Part shown: piece by piece, positions 32,160 to 43,599 of the stretch | Numbering within the stretch: position 1 is the stretch's first letter | Layout of the letters: the number at the start of each line of letters is the position of its first letter | Position numbers and translations under genes: made by a program | Origin: Pogostemon cablin | Taxonomy: Eukaryota; Streptophyta; Magnoliopsida; Lamiales; Lamiaceae | Direction of reading: 5' to 3' | Assembly: GCA_023678885.1 (NCBI GenBank) | Contig: CM043001.1 | Location: forward strand, 5,714,001-5,778,000 | Length of the DNA: 64,000 bases | The notes under the pieces: model-generated | What the model was told of the DNA's origin: nothing | Database searches by the model: none | The model's input: the letters and a program-made list of their open reading frames with translations, nothing else

Positions 32160-35100
32160 GCTCGGTGACGCTTCATTGATCAGCTAGGGAGGCTTTAGAA
32201 CCGACCATCTCTGTAGATTGCGGATCCCCACTTCTCAGCACTATATCTTCGAAAGCACCCAAGGGAGCCACGGAGGTCATCGGCCTTGACCAAATGTCGA
32301 CGTCCCCAGCACGATCCGAGGCAAGAGCGATCTCTAAGGCTGGGGGAATTGAATGAGCTATAGTAGCCTCGGTAGGCAGAGCTGTAGAAACCTCGACAGA
32401 AGCGACCTAACTGGGAACATGTGCACTACCGAGGATGGGAAGCTCAGGCTCAGCGGGAAACTCTTTAGTAGGTCCCCTTACAAGTTCAGCGGGAACCATG
32501 GCTGATGGCAACCCCAAAATCGACCATGGCGAGAGCTAAGACATCATCGGCAAAATCTTCATCGGATTGACCCTCCTTAGACCCTTCGGTATACTCCTTA
32601 GGAACGTCAGTGATGAAGTCAGAATACTCACCGAGCACCCCAAAATCAATGTCGTCCCTCAGAGTCTCCCTAGGAGGCATCTTCTCCTCGCTAATGGCTT
32701 GATGGAGAATGCTGCGCACGTCATCGAGGCAATCAGGATAGGGTCTCCGAGCGGAGGCTTGGGCAAAAGCGGAGGCGCAAGAGCAGAAGTAGTGAATCTT
32801 GGTCTTCGGAAGGATAACTTCCCCGTAGTATAGATTATCCGCCTTTGATAGAAGGAAAGCATCCTTCGCACGCTCCATTTCAGCCAAGGCCGTATCACGC
32901 TCCCTCAAGACCTCTGCAATAACATCCTCGGATGCCTTAATCTTTTGAGTGTAAGAAACCTCTGACGCTTCCCTCTCTTGTCGCGCCTTTTCAAGTTCCT
33001 GTTCGGAAGAATTTCGGAGGGCATGAAAGTTACTCTGAACTCGGGATAGCTCGGCTTGGATTTGGTTCTCCTTCGCCGCGATCTCCTCCTAGTGTTTGAC
33101 CTCTGAAGCTGCAATCTTATCCAAAGCACCTTAATCAGGAGCTCCAAAGCACTCCTTTCATCCTCGAATTTGGCTAACATGCTATCATACCGAGCACAGA
33201 GTATATCAAAGATTCCCTGTAGCTCGGCTCTCTTGTCTTGCTCAACCCACAACTGGTCCCTGATCAGAGCCTCAGCCGCGCCTGCGTCGGATACTTTTCT
33301 CTCATAGTCCCTCACCTTTTGAGCCAACGAAGTAACTTCATCTTGCAAACGGAAATCACTTCTTTCCAGCTCAAAAATACGATGTAAGGCGTTAACAGCA
33401 TGGAATGCTAGCCGACCTGCATGGCCAAAAATGCTATGAAGAGAATCTTTGGCAGACATACTCTCCATATGTTCAAGGAGTTCACGGGTACACCCCATAA
33501 AGGGGAAGGTGGCAGCACGAGCCAAACACGCGGGAGCGTCAAAGTCAAACAAGAGCTCCTGAGTTTGGATGAAGATTTTCCCAACCTCATCCAAGTGGCC
33601 ATACTTTTGTGATAGCCCCTGATCAACCACATGATCTATGGGGAGGAACGGAGTAGTATCATCCGACACAGGCAGAGCGAAAAAGGCACCCTCGGAAGAA
33701 GGACTGCCGTGTGACCAGAACCACAGGGAAGTCTTCCCTCGGTAATACCACCACATCTCAAAAGGGGAACAGTGAGATGCCAGATCATAGGAAGTACCAC
33801 ATAAGGTCTGCTGAGCCTCGGACGGAAGGGCACCTCGCGACGTGTCGAAGTAACAAAAGAAGATCGGACAAGGGTGTCTAGAGAGGGGGAAGAGCTGATA
33901 TCGTAAAATTCAATGGTCTCCTGAGGAGCGGCGGAGTAACCAACGACAACAGCACCCACATCATCATCCCTGGTTCTCTTCGGAGGGTGGGTAGTAAGAG
34001 CAGTACTATCGTGAGTATCCTCTTCAGAAGTCTCGTTCACCAGTTTATATTTCCATTTCTGAGCAATAGGCCTAGGGCCTACGGTCTCAGACGTCCCTTT
34101 CTTGGATTTCGGGGCTATAGGGGCTTTCCTAGAAACCCTCTCCCGAGGATCCAAAGCAGACACCCGAGTGAGATCGGCCTCCAACCTTCTAGAGATGAGA
34201 TCCGAGGCTTCTCCAATCCTAACAAATGTAAGGGACTGCATAGCAAGAGGGATTCCAGAGGTCTTCGGAGGAGAAGTCTGGGAAGCTCTCTTTTTTCCTT
34301 TATAAAGAGAAACCCGCTGGAGAGCAGACAGGAGAGTACCCATGCGAACAATGTCAGGCATAAGATATTTTCCTTTCCCTGAACGTAGCAAAAAAAGAAG
34401 GAAGAAAGATTAATACAAGAGGAAGAACTATACAACAAGCTCTCCAGCCAAAGAAATAATCATAGATAGACTACCTGGCATGGCTATAGACGTGGTAGTA
34501 AAGTTGGTTTTGAAAAGGTTCCTCCCTCAGAGAACGCGCTGGTAACTACGTCTCGTGTCGGAGAGTTTGCGAACACGATGAAAAGCTTTCTGAAATTCGG
34601 CCGACAGTGTCTCGAGGGCACACGTATCCCCTACTGCACAAAAAAAGGGAAATGTTAGAAGGTCCCATATAACATAAGAAGAGAGCCAACAAGAACATAC
34701 ACGCACTGAGGACAGGCTTAAAGAAAGAACTTTTGAGGAGCATGGTAGGATTCTGAGGGTCCCCGAGGCCATATACAGAGTCCCCTCTCCAAGACCCATG
34801 AACCCAAATCCAGGGATCCTTCCACCCTTTAATGGAACTGGGCAGGGAAGCAACAAGATTGGTATGGCGGGGTACCAAATAGTAATAACCCTTCATCCGG
34901 TTATTCGGGGTGAGCCGGTCCCGAAAGTTGATCTCAGCGGTAGTCAAAAAGGAGTATTTTCTTTTTCGAAAAAGGACCAAAATTCCCATCAAGGCAGCCC
35001 AACCATTCGGAGCCAGTTGAGCAGGGGCTATACCCCAAAATTCGAAGATATCCAGAACACAGGGGTGGAGGGAAAACTTAAGATCGAGCTCAAGCTGCAA

Positions 35101-35543
35101 TTCATAAACTGCCACAGCATTTGGCGGAACATAGCACATACGCGCACCGGGAGAAGAAAGATAGAAATAAATACCCTCCCTACACTGGAACTTGCCAAGA
35201 GCAATAACAGGCTCTTCCATAACCAAGAGTCGTCAAGAGTCGAAGGAACCTCAGCAGTAGAAAAGGGGGTATTTTTATCCCACAACAGAAGTTTTCCAAG
35301 ATGGCCCAGTAATTCAGGACCCGCGTCGGCAATCTCAGGATTGGGTTCCAGTGTAAAAGTAGAAATGAAGTCGATAACCCGTTGATTAAAGACAATCCGA
35401 GATGGAGATAGAGGATCCGAACGATCCTCCGAAAATGACGAGGACGATGACGAGAGTGACCCAGAACCACCGAGCGAAGAATCGGTCGATCAGGAAGGAG
35501 ATCTAGGGGATCTAGGAAGAGAAGAGGACCCCTCGCAAGCCAT
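32160..35543 (-). pseudogene. Tat antisense gene A: Transposase_28-like domain, two introns, coiled-coil C-terminus
   Basis: Opposite-strand gene of the Tat element. ATG at 35543-35541 (MACEG), a Ser-rich stretch with an early stop, then a frameshift near 35220 leads into the best domain. This reads LKFSLHPCVLDIFEFWGIAPAQLAPNGWAALMGILVLF (about 35085-34970), then KGYYYLVPRH and WKDPWIWVHG near 34895-34805. The pattern matches the putative gypsy-type transposon family of plants. Two introns with GT-AG ends and pyrimidine tracts are visible at about 34695-34634 and 34474-34379. Exon 3 is Ser/Lys/Arg-rich, then a long coiled coil (about 33640-33100) continues to an acidic C-terminus near 32490. 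Its exact end is uncertain. It lies upstream of gene B in the same orientation and has a similar layout, suggesting an old tandem duplication. Confidence 0.6.
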
Positions 35544-36033
35544 ATCGCGATAATCGTAAAGGAAAGTAAAATACAAAAATAGGGAAAGGAGAAAGCCCTA
35601 AGCTACAGCAACGACAGGTTTAGAGACACGAAAGAAAAAGAGCCAGGAAGAAAAGAAGAAAAAGGAGAAGAGAGTAATACCTGAAAGAGGAAAGCGAACT
35701 TACTGAGTAAAAGGAAGGCCAACAACCTGTAGAATCAAAGAGATAAGAAAGAGGAAGCAAGGGAAGGAGAAACTGACAAAAAGATTCAAAATTCAAATTT
35801 CAAATCAATAGTTACACCCCAAATACCAGATATACCCCCCCACTGGAATGAAAATATCTTAAAAACGACGTAGAAAACCCGAAAGGCAGGGGCTTATCAA
35901 GACGAAGGCAGCAATCTAGAACTACGAGGAGCCGAGATGGAAATAACCCTAATATCACAGGCACCGAAGCATGAGGGATATAACCCGTGAAGTACAGTTC
36001 GACCCTGAACAATCTCAAGTTAGAAAATTATTC

Positions 36034-36049
36034 AGGCTCGAGGGGCTAA
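36034..36049 (+). promoter_or_regulatory. Polypurine tract of the Tat element
   Basis: aggctcgaggggctaa directly precedes the TG start of the 3' LTR at 36050. Purine-rich, and in the right place for plus-strand priming. Confidence 0.65.
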
Positions 36050-36856
36050 TGTTATGGGTATTATATCCCCCATCCTTGTTAGGCCCAAAAAGCCCAATAA
36101 TATCTATTATACTTGAAGAAGAAGGCCCAATCCCTTGGCGGCCCAAACAGTGGACAGAAATGAGGAGGGAATAAAGACAGCCCAGAAGGGTTCACGTCAG
36201 CCCGAAGGCCTAGCCCAAGAAAGGATAAAGATGAACCCGCCTGACAAGGCTGAAACTAAGATCTCGGATGAGCACCCCAGCACCGAAAGCCAACCTATCC
36301 GAAGACCAAAAAGGGCGGCAAAGATGGGACAGTAAAGAAAAGACACCATAAATGAAAAAGAACAAGTACTACAGGCTAGAAGACAACACTAACTGGAAGA
36401 AAAGGTATCTTGAGTAACAATTCTAACTAGGAGACAACGACTGACTGGCACACCCGACTCCAACAACCAGTGGGAGGCCAGCAAAAGACGGAGACACCCT
36501 GCAAATCCCTACTTTGCAACAAATGGCGCCCTGACTCCCCCTGCGCGTGATCAGCGTACCAGGCGGCCTCATTAAAGGCGACTTGTCTTCTTCCAGATGT
36601 TGCAAGGCGATTGACTAGATTTTAGGGTTTTGGAACAATATAAATAGCCTCTCTCACAGGAGAGAGGCAGGTCACTAATACTCACTTCAGACATTACACT
36701 TGTAAGAAATGAGGAAGAACGAGTGTTGTTCTAAGAAGGGGAGAGTAATAAAATCGGTTGAGTTCTTTGGTGGAATAGATTTTCTACTGGTTGTGGTCCT
36801 TTTATTTACAGTTTATTGTGTTTGATCGTGTTCGTTCTTGGTTTCGTTATCAAACA
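36050..36856 (+). repeat. 3' LTR of the Tat element (807 bp)
   Basis: Starts TGTTATGGG and ends TTATCAAACA (TGTT/AACA ends). A TATA box TATAAATA lies at 36639-36646, followed by a small perfect hairpin (cctctctc/gagagagg, 36648-36667). An AATAAA signal lies near 36747. To the right is mariner transposase coding sequence, which fixes the boundary. The expected target duplication would be tctta (36857-36861); its partner is outside the window. Confidence 0.8.
36639..36646 (+). promoter_or_regulatory. TATA box of Tat 3' LTR
   Basis: TATAAATA, about 218 bp before the LTR end, with an AATAAA about 105 bp downstream. Confidence 0.6.
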
Positions 36857-37387
36857 TCTTAATCCTTTATACATGAAATTAACAAGCCAAGAACAGCCGT
36901 CAACAATATTCAACAAGATAATGCCAAGCCACACATAAATGATAATGATCCAGAGTGGAGAGAAGTTGCATGTTCAGATGGATTTAATATGCAATTGGTA
37001 TTTCAACCTCCTAATAGTCCAGATCTAAAAGTGAATGATTTAAGATGGTTTAGGGCTTTGGATTCATTGCAAGCAAAAACTGCTACTACAACAGTTGATG
37101 AACTGTTGCAAGCAGTTAACAATTCATTTGAAGAATTGTGTCACATTAAACTAAATGTAGTATTTCTAAGCCTACAAGCATGTATGAGGCAAGTGTTGGT
37201 TTGCAAGGGATCAAATAGATACAAGATCCCTCACTTGAGAAAGAATGCATTATTAAGGGAAGGGACTCTTCCTACAGATTTGGAAGTGGAACTAGATCTA
37301 GTTCAATCAAGTATTGATCATCTAATTGGGGAGAATGCAGTGGATGGCTTAGAAGAACTCATTGAGAGTGTGGAAGGATTGGTTTGA
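36857..37387 (+). pseudogene. C-terminal fragment of a mariner-like transposase
   Basis: Open frame from 36863 to the TGA at 37385-37387. It carries the IQQDNAKPHI motif near 36908-36937 (catalytic Asp codon 36917-36919) and PPNSPDLKVNDLRWF near 37010-37054 (catalytic Asp codon 37022-37024). These are the second and third acidic positions of plant mariner-like DDD transposases. The conserved tail ELCHIKLNVVFLSLQACMRQVLVCKGSNRYKIPHLRK follows at about 37132-37247. The N-terminal half lies beyond the Tat element, left of the window. The transposase would cut and paste at TA sites; this piece alone cannot. Related elements are the usual source of activity for Stowaway MITEs, which are common further right. 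Confidence 0.85.
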
Positions 37388-37960
37388 GACATCGTACACT
37401 GTTTTGAAAATGTAGAAAGCATGGAATATATTTTGAAGGCTGGAAATAGATAATATCCAGCCTTAGGAAAGAAACATAGGCTTTTTTTTGCAAGTGGGTA
37501 GGATTTTTGGCTTATTTTAGATGTATAAATATGGAAATGGGTAGAATCTTAATTATGGATAGGTTGCGGATGCAAAAGTGACTGTTTACTACTATTAAAC
37601 AAGCTGATTCAGTAGTTTTTTTAAGCAATAAACAGTCTACCCCCACTATGTAAGCATGTTTGAACTATGTTATTGTACTTTCAGATTATAAAATCATCAT
37701 TGAGTGGTTATGAAGTCATCATGCAGCATGTGTATGTGTTGTGCCTATAAAAAAGCCTATGTACCACATAAAGCAACATACAATACACTCTCAGATTATA
37801 AAATCATTATAGAGTGCTTGTGTGACACCTAAATAATCATGTGATGACAAATGAATGATGCATTTGTCTCCTAACATGGAAATTTGGTAACACTTGTAAA
37901 CTGATCAGTGCATATAAATTAATCATAAGCACCCAGGCTTATCATTGCATATAAAATGAT
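37388..37960. other. AT-rich sequence after the mariner fragment
   Basis: No gene. It has partial repeats of agattataaaatcat near 37684 and 37794. It may be the 3' part of the mariner element; no terminal repeat was found close by. Confidence 0.4.
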
Positions 37961-38155
37961 CATAATCACATAGGCTTCACATCACAAATAAGCTCACAAG
38001 CTTCACATCATAAATAAGCTCACATGTTCAATTTCATAAGCTCATAGGCTTCACAACATAAATAAGCTCACAGGCTTCACTAAGCTCACAAACAACAAAT
38101 CACCATACCAACAGCAAATATGTGCCAACAGATCATAAGCTCACAGGCTTCAATT
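37960..38155. repeat. Irregular tandem repeat, unit like aataagctcacaggcttcac
   Basis: Six or more imperfect copies of about 20-30 bp, including 37987-38010, 38015-38035, 38060-38085 and 38135-38155. Non-coding. Confidence 0.65.
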
Positions 38156-38369
38156 CACCAAATTAACAACAAATAACCAATATTTGCAGCATTCACCCTC
38201 AGAACAATATCATCATTGGGTGTGTGTCTCCTAAATGCACAACCGGTGACATGAAAAATAAATTTCAGCCTCCACAAATCATGCATGGTGACACTTTATA
38301 TTTCTACACCTTCCCCTCTAATTATAATCATCATTTTATACCCTAATATGCACAATGAAGGAGCAGCTA

Positions 38370-38687
38370 TTATACCACATCAACATATTCGGGACACTTT
38401 GTCAATGCAGGGTAAAGTATCTTTAGAAAACTAATCGCAAACGGATCAGGATCAGGATAGTATTCATAAGTTGAGACCGCAACTGTTTCAGGGATCGAGG
38501 GATATGAGTCCGGCACCACCAATCCTTCGTACATATCATAATAGTCCGTCACCATCAGCCCCTCGTACATATCATAGGAGTCCGGTACCACCAGCCCCTC
38601 GTACATGTCCACCGATTTGGAAACCACAGATTCAAAGGGATCTGATTTTGGATCCGGCGAATCGTTAACAGTATCAAATAGCTGCAA
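38370..38687 (-). other. Small ORF with three DMYEGL repeats, unknown
   Basis: A minus-strand frame of about 100 codons with an AG acceptor-like tttttttgcag just before it (about 38684-38694). It contains DMYEGLVVPDSY, DMYEGLMVTDYY and DMYEGLVVPDSY in tandem (about 38610-38510), a 42 bp repeat kept in frame. I do not recognise a family. It could be an exon fragment of a captured or old gene, or chance. Confidence 0.35.
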
Positions 38688-38990
38688 AAAAATAATGGAA
38701 GCAAGATCTAAGATGGAGATATAATTAAATTAAGCTGCAAATCCATAGAGAAAATTATTTCCTACATTCCTTACTTGGATTTTTATTCCTTACTTGGATT
38801 TTTATTTCAAGTAACAAAATATCAATAAATAGTGAAATGAAGCTGTGAATCCATACAGAAATGATTTCTTACATTCCTTACTTGGATTTTTATTTCAAGT
38901 AACAAATCATCAATAAAATAAATAGTGAAATGAAGCTGCAAATCCATACGAAAATGATTTCTTACATTCCTGGATTTTTATTTCAAGTAA

Positions 38991-40661
38991 TGATGAGTGT
39001 GTAAATTCACAAGTTTGGCATCATGTTTTGTGCTAGTTTTGGAGAGTTTTGAGGTGGAAATAGGTGGAAAACCTATATATATTGTGAATTAGCATGAATC
39101 AGGTGTTAGTAGAGCTATTTAAGTAGTTTTCATAGCAAAAACGGAGTGGAAGTGCCAAGAATCGAAGAGACGAAGTCGAGACCACGTGAACCGCCAAGGA
39201 AATAGTAGGGTTCGACCTGGTTGGAGGAGGGTTCGACCTCTCCAGCAGGTCGAACCAGCATTGCGAAGCAGCAGAAGGAAGTTTCGACCACGACTCAAGG
39301 GGTTCGACCTGTTCAACAGGTCGAACCATGGTCGAACCAGTTCGCGAGAAGATGGGTTCGACCATGATGCTGGGGTTCGACCTGACAGTTGGTTGAACCA
39401 GGAGCGAAAATTGTCCAGTGGTGAGGTTCGACCTGGGGTTCGACCAAGACCTGATGGGTTCGACCTGTACAAGAGGCCGAACCAGTGCAGAATACTTCCA
39501 GTAGCAGGGTTCGACCTGTGGTTCGACCTGTGGCCAGTGGTTCGACCTGTTTGACGAGGTTGAACCTAAGTGCGGAAACTTACCTTATCCGGATTTTCGA
39601 GGCCAAAACGCATGGGATCACTTGAAAAGCCCATTCCAAGCCCTAGAGACGTGATTACAAGTATAAAAGAAGGCTCATGCAGACCAAAAAAGACACATTC
39701 GTCCATCATCATCATCAACGCAAGATAAGAGAAGAGATTGGTGATCCATCCGGAGGGCTGTGACAGAGCTTCCCTGGAGGTTCAAGTAAAATTGGTCCAT
39801 CTAACCATGATTGTTCCTAGATCAATCATGGGCTAGAGCCACTTCGGTAGTTCTAGGGTTATGAAGGTTTCATGAGTTGATTTGTATGTCGTGTGTATAC
39901 TCCGTACAACACTACTTGTGGTTTAGTTTATATAAGATTGTACTTTATTAATCCATACTCATAGTCGTTTTGTGCATCAATAATCGTTGTGTAGAGTCTG
40001 AATACATAACATGGTTGTTGATTGAGTGCGTTCACTAATGAGCAGGGTTTATTGTTATAATTCTAAGTGAAGGGATTCCGAAGTCTTATTAGAACCATCT
40101 TATATGAATATTTGCTAATTGAATTGAATTCGGGTTAACAAGTAGGATTAAGAGTATAACTTTATAGTACCTAAAAAGGGAGATCAAATCGGGTTAGAGT
40201 ACTAAGTGCACGGGAAATAATTGATTATGATAGTACCTAGAAAGGGGGGTAAAGTATACGTCTTGCTCTGAGGATACTCACACGTGTCAAAAGCTTATCT
40301 ATTTGTGTCTATAGAATAGATTTGCATGGTTTAGCGATGCGTCCATAAACCAAAAGGCAGATTCAGACATCGACACACGAAAGTATGAATTAACGAATGA
40401 AACTGGATGACCTGACAAACTACCTATCATCTTATTTGATCACAACTACTATCTCTTATTCTTGTTATTTATTTGCTATTTAATTATTACTTAGTTTACA
40501 AACCTACAAATATAATTCCCAACATAGTCATAATTGCTAGAACGTAACTAAAGTGATATTTATCCGTCTTGTGGATTCGATATTTAACTTGGTCACCTTC
40601 GAAACTACAATTGATATCCTTCATACTTGGGGATTAATTGGTGTTGAGAAAACCACCATCA
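38991..40661 (+). mobile_element. Solo LTR of the Athila family (1671 bp)
   Basis: Starts TGATGAGTG and ends ACCATCA; TSD agtaa at 38986-38990 and 40662-40666. It is clearly the same family as 15195-16863 but more diverged. It carries the GGTTCGACC cluster at 39209-39566 and a TATAAAAG near 39661. It arose by LTR-LTR recombination after insertion. Confidence 0.95.
39209..39566. repeat. GGTTCGACC minisatellite in the solo LTR
   Basis: Same word, module order and flanks as in the Athila LTRs, with fewer decayed words in places, for example the perfect pair near 39300-39325. Confidence 0.9.
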
Positions 40662-41079
40662 AGTAACAAAATATCAAATGAAGCTGCGAATCCATACAGA
40701 AAATGATTTCCTACATTCCTTACTTGAATTTTTATTTCAAGTAACAAATCATCAATAAAATAAATAGTGAAATGAAGATGCAAATCCATACGAAAATAAT
40801 TTCTTACATTCCTGGATTTTTATTTCAAGTAACAAAACATCAAATGAAGCTTCGAATCCATACAAAAAATGATTTCCTACCTTCCTTACTTGGATTTGTA
40901 TTTCAAGTAACAAAACATTAATAATCTTTCCATTCTTAGCTCTTCTTTTCTTAAATGAATAATTACTCCAGCAAAAGTAGAATTATTTCAGAAATTAATC
41001 ACTTCTAGACTGATAAGGACACGAGAAGAAAAGCAAAACAAAAAAGCAAGAAGAAATCTTACTGGATAGTTCATGTTCA

Positions 41080-41480
41080 TCTCTCCAAATTTGCGAACCT
41101 GAAGAATCGCGACGGCGTAAGAGGACGGTGGTTTCAGACCAAGAGCCGCACACCTTCGAAGAGCCACCGACGATCTCGTTATAAGGATCGCGGCGGCATC
41201 AGTGATATTTTAGGATCGGATGAAGGGCGGTAGATAGCCAAAGAACCGGCGACAATCTGATTTGAATAATCGCGGCGGCGTAAGGGGAACAGAGGATCAG
41301 ATGAAGATCCGGACAACTCCGAAGAGCCACCAACGATTTGTTTTAAAAATCGCGGCGGCGTCAGAGAGGATTTAGAGTTTCAGACGAAGGGCGGCAAACA
41401 TCCGAAGAGCCGCCAACGATCTGATGTGAAGAATCGCGGCGGCGTCGAGGGGATTTAGGGTTTCAGACGAAGAGGGTACG
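41080..41480. repeat. GC-rich tandem repeat, about 81 bp period, five units
   Basis: The word tcgcggcggcgtc/aag recurs at 41107, 41188, 41270, 41350 and 41434 (spacing 80-84). Between copies are gaagagccaccaacgat and tttcagacgaag. The surroundings are AT-rich, so it stands out. It could be the leader or first exon of an old minus-strand gene, but no frame is convincing. Confidence 0.8.
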
Positions 41481-41689
41481 AAGGATTTAGGGTTTCAGAT
41501 GAGAGAGAAAGGGTGTAGATCTGATAATCACGATGGGTAGGTTAGATGTGAATATAATGGGATGAGTTTAATTATCACAATTAATTTAGTGTAATGGCAT
41601 GTGTTAATGTGTTAATTGTGAGTTAATGGAATTTTTAATATAATTGGTGTATTAATAAGAAAAGTGACATATGTGTAATTTGTTAAATT

Positions 41690-41809
41690 AAGTTTGGGTT
41701 ATTTGTTAGTATAAGTGGGACCCTTATAGGCTATTTATGGAAAGAGGACCCTTTGTAACGGACGACGAAAATGGCAAAAAGACCCTCTTTCGGGCGGACG
41801 GAGGGAGTA
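41690..41809. mobile_element. Right end of a Stowaway/mariner-type element
   Basis: It ends cgggcggacggagggag at 41791-41807, followed by TA (41808-41809). This is the terminal repeat type CTCCCTCCGTCCGCCC. The same variant end is at 61586-61601. The left end was not found. It may be the right end of the mariner element whose transposase tail is at 36857-37387, or a separate MITE. Confidence 0.5.
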
Positions 41810-42548
41810 TATGATAAAATATTTTGCATGTAAATTGAATTATACAAAAATTACACGCCCCAACTTTAATTAATAGATGGTAGGAGCAAGTTTCTTGAAA
41901 TATCCTAGTAGTTGTACCCCTATATTCCTAGAAATCATCCATGGAAAATAAGAGACACTTAAGATTACTAATTGATCATAATAAGTTGCAATTTTTAATT
42001 TTTTTATTTTTTAATGTCAAAGTCAATAGTACATCACATTTGTGAGGGTGGGTGCGGTGATATTTCCGAAATTATTGGCTATGTTTTGTTTACGAATTTG
42101 AAAATTGGTTTTGAGTTTTTAAAACTCACATTTTTTATTTTAGTAAAATATTTAGTATATCTGGTTGCACGAATACTGATCGGTTGATTTTAAAAATTAA
42201 TATTTTGTTTTCAAAACTCATACTGTAGTATTTATTTTGCCAAAATATCTTGTGCTTAGTTCATGTGTCCATATATAAAACATTAACACTTATTAAATAC
42301 ACTAATAATAATAAAAAAATTTTGTGGGACCATCCTACCGATTTTATTAGTGAGGCAGACTATCCATAAATTCAATTAAATAAATTTAAAGGGTTTTGTT
42401 TGGTTATTATCAACTTAGAAAATTGAAAATTTGATTGTAGAATAAAATTAATTGAGTTTAAATAAATTTAAAGGATCTTGTTTGGTTGATATCAACTAAA
42501 AAAAATTAAAAATTAATTATGAAAGAAAAATTAATTAGGTATTACATA
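41810..42548. other. AT-rich intergenic sequence with one tandem duplication
   Basis: No gene. A roughly 80 bp duplication starts at 42378 and 42460 (aaataaatttaaagg...ttgtttggttNatatcaact). Nothing else recognised. Confidence 0.5.
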
Positions 42549-42829
42549 CTCCATCCGTCCCATAATTGTTGTCGTAGTTACTGTAGACACAGAATTTAAG
42601 AAAAGTTACTTTTTGATCAATTTTATTGACTTTTTAGGGGTATTGTGGTATTTTTAAGTAATAAATAAATTATAAAATATGTTATGTGTGTTAGGTGATA
42701 GTGGTATTTTTGAAATTAAGATAACTTTTGAGATTGTTGGTTGATGTGAAATTTCCATTTTTGGGGTGTGACAGTTATTGTGGGACGAACGAAAATGAAA
42801 ATAAGACAGTTATTATGGGACGGAGGGAG
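42549..42829. mobile_element. Stowaway-type MITE, family 1 (281 bp)
   Basis: Ends CTCCATCCGTCCCATAAT and the matching ATTATGGGACGGAGGGAG, flanked by TA at 42547-42548 and 42830-42831. Non-coding. The same family in opposite orientation is at 43899-44180 (shared words cctaacacgcataacat and accttaatttcaaaaatat). Confidence 0.92.
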
Positions 42830-42980
42830 TATATATAATTTTTTTAAAGGATTTTCTCGTTTAATTTATATTTTTATCATTTAAAAATGTAATAATTAAG
42901 AATTTATTATTCATTCAATTTATTTTTTAATTTAAATATTATAAATTTATAAAATGTGATAATATTTTCAAAAAGTAGTA

Positions 42981-43054
42981 CTATCTCCGTCCCGCAGAAA
43001 GGTACGCGCTTCATTTAAAGGAAGCGCGCGTACCTTTCTGCGGGACGAAGGGAG
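42981..43054. mobile_element. Minimal foldback element, 74 bp, nearly all stem
   Basis: The left arm ctatctccgtcccgcagaaa and onward to 43009 pairs with the right arm from about 43024 to 43054, leaving a loop of about 14 bp. Flanked by TA (42979-42980, 43055-43056). Stowaway-type ends with almost no internal sequence. Confidence 0.85.
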
Positions 43055-43139
43055 TAACATTTTTTAAAATAAAAAATGATAAAAATCAAATAAAACGGCT
43101 AACTTTCCATTTAAATTATATCATAAATAATAAAAAATA

Positions 43140-43560
43140 TCAAAGACTAGTGTAGAACCTTCTGATGGAATGATCGACTTTGTGTAAATGATAAGAAGTC
43201 ATAACATTTTTAGAATGAAAAGTTATGCTCAATTGTTGAAAATGATAATGGTACTATCAATTATTTCATGAACAATTTATAGTGATAGCAGTAGTGTGAA
43301 TTATTTGTTGGACAAGTTATAGTACAAATGAAAAGTGATAACATTAAAAAAAAAAGCGACAATATTTTAAATAAAAGGTAATAACTAATTATCAAAGTGT
43401 ATTTCACGAATAATTTATAAAATAAATAAAACGTGATAATATTTTTAATGAAAAGTGATTTTTAATCAAATAAAAGTGATATCCGTATAATTGATTTTAT
43501 TCTCAAACAATTCTCTTGAATAGTAAAAAATAATAATATTTTTAATAAAAAGTGATACAT
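43140..43560. repeat. Degenerate copy of the AAAGTGATAA repeat element
   Basis: Repeated words aaaagtgataa and gataata with attatttcatgaacaatttatagtg (43258-43284). The same words occur at 47055-47275 and 53648-53946. Ends not defined here. Confidence 0.55.
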
Positions 43561-43599
43561 AAATAAAGAAAAAATTATAGCAGTTTAATTAAAATAATA

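Larger units (their letters stand above)
1..36856 (+). mobile_element. Tat-lineage Ty3/gypsy retrotransposon, left end outside window, with three nested insertions
   Basis: The element is seen as segments 1-71, 1274-6813, 13543-15194 and 28968-36856, separated by three later insertions. Domain order on the plus strand is gag, protease, reverse transcriptase, RNase H, a second archaeal-type RNase H, integrase; then come a repeat-rich spacer, two genes on the minus strand and the 3' LTR. The second RNase H and the opposite-strand genes between pol and the 3' LTR are known traits of the Tat lineage (Grande, Retand and relatives). The coding part is full of frameshifts and stops, so this copy is long dead. 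The 5' LTR is not in the window, so LTR age and target duplication cannot be checked. Confidence 0.85.
38720..40920. repeat. Tandem array (about 71-107 bp units) interrupted by a solo LTR
   Basis: Units contain aagctgcgaatccata, acattccttacttgg and tttttatttcaagtaacaaa. Unit starts are near 38732, 38839 and 38931 on the left and 40681, 40775 and 40846 on the right of the inserted LTR. The LTR sits inside a unit at agtaa. Simple AT-rich minisatellite. Confidence 0.85.

Noticed and set aside
38720..40920. Possible CRISPR-like array (regular repeats)
   Set aside because: Unequal AT-rich tandem units without unique spacers of constant size, in a plant nuclear context.
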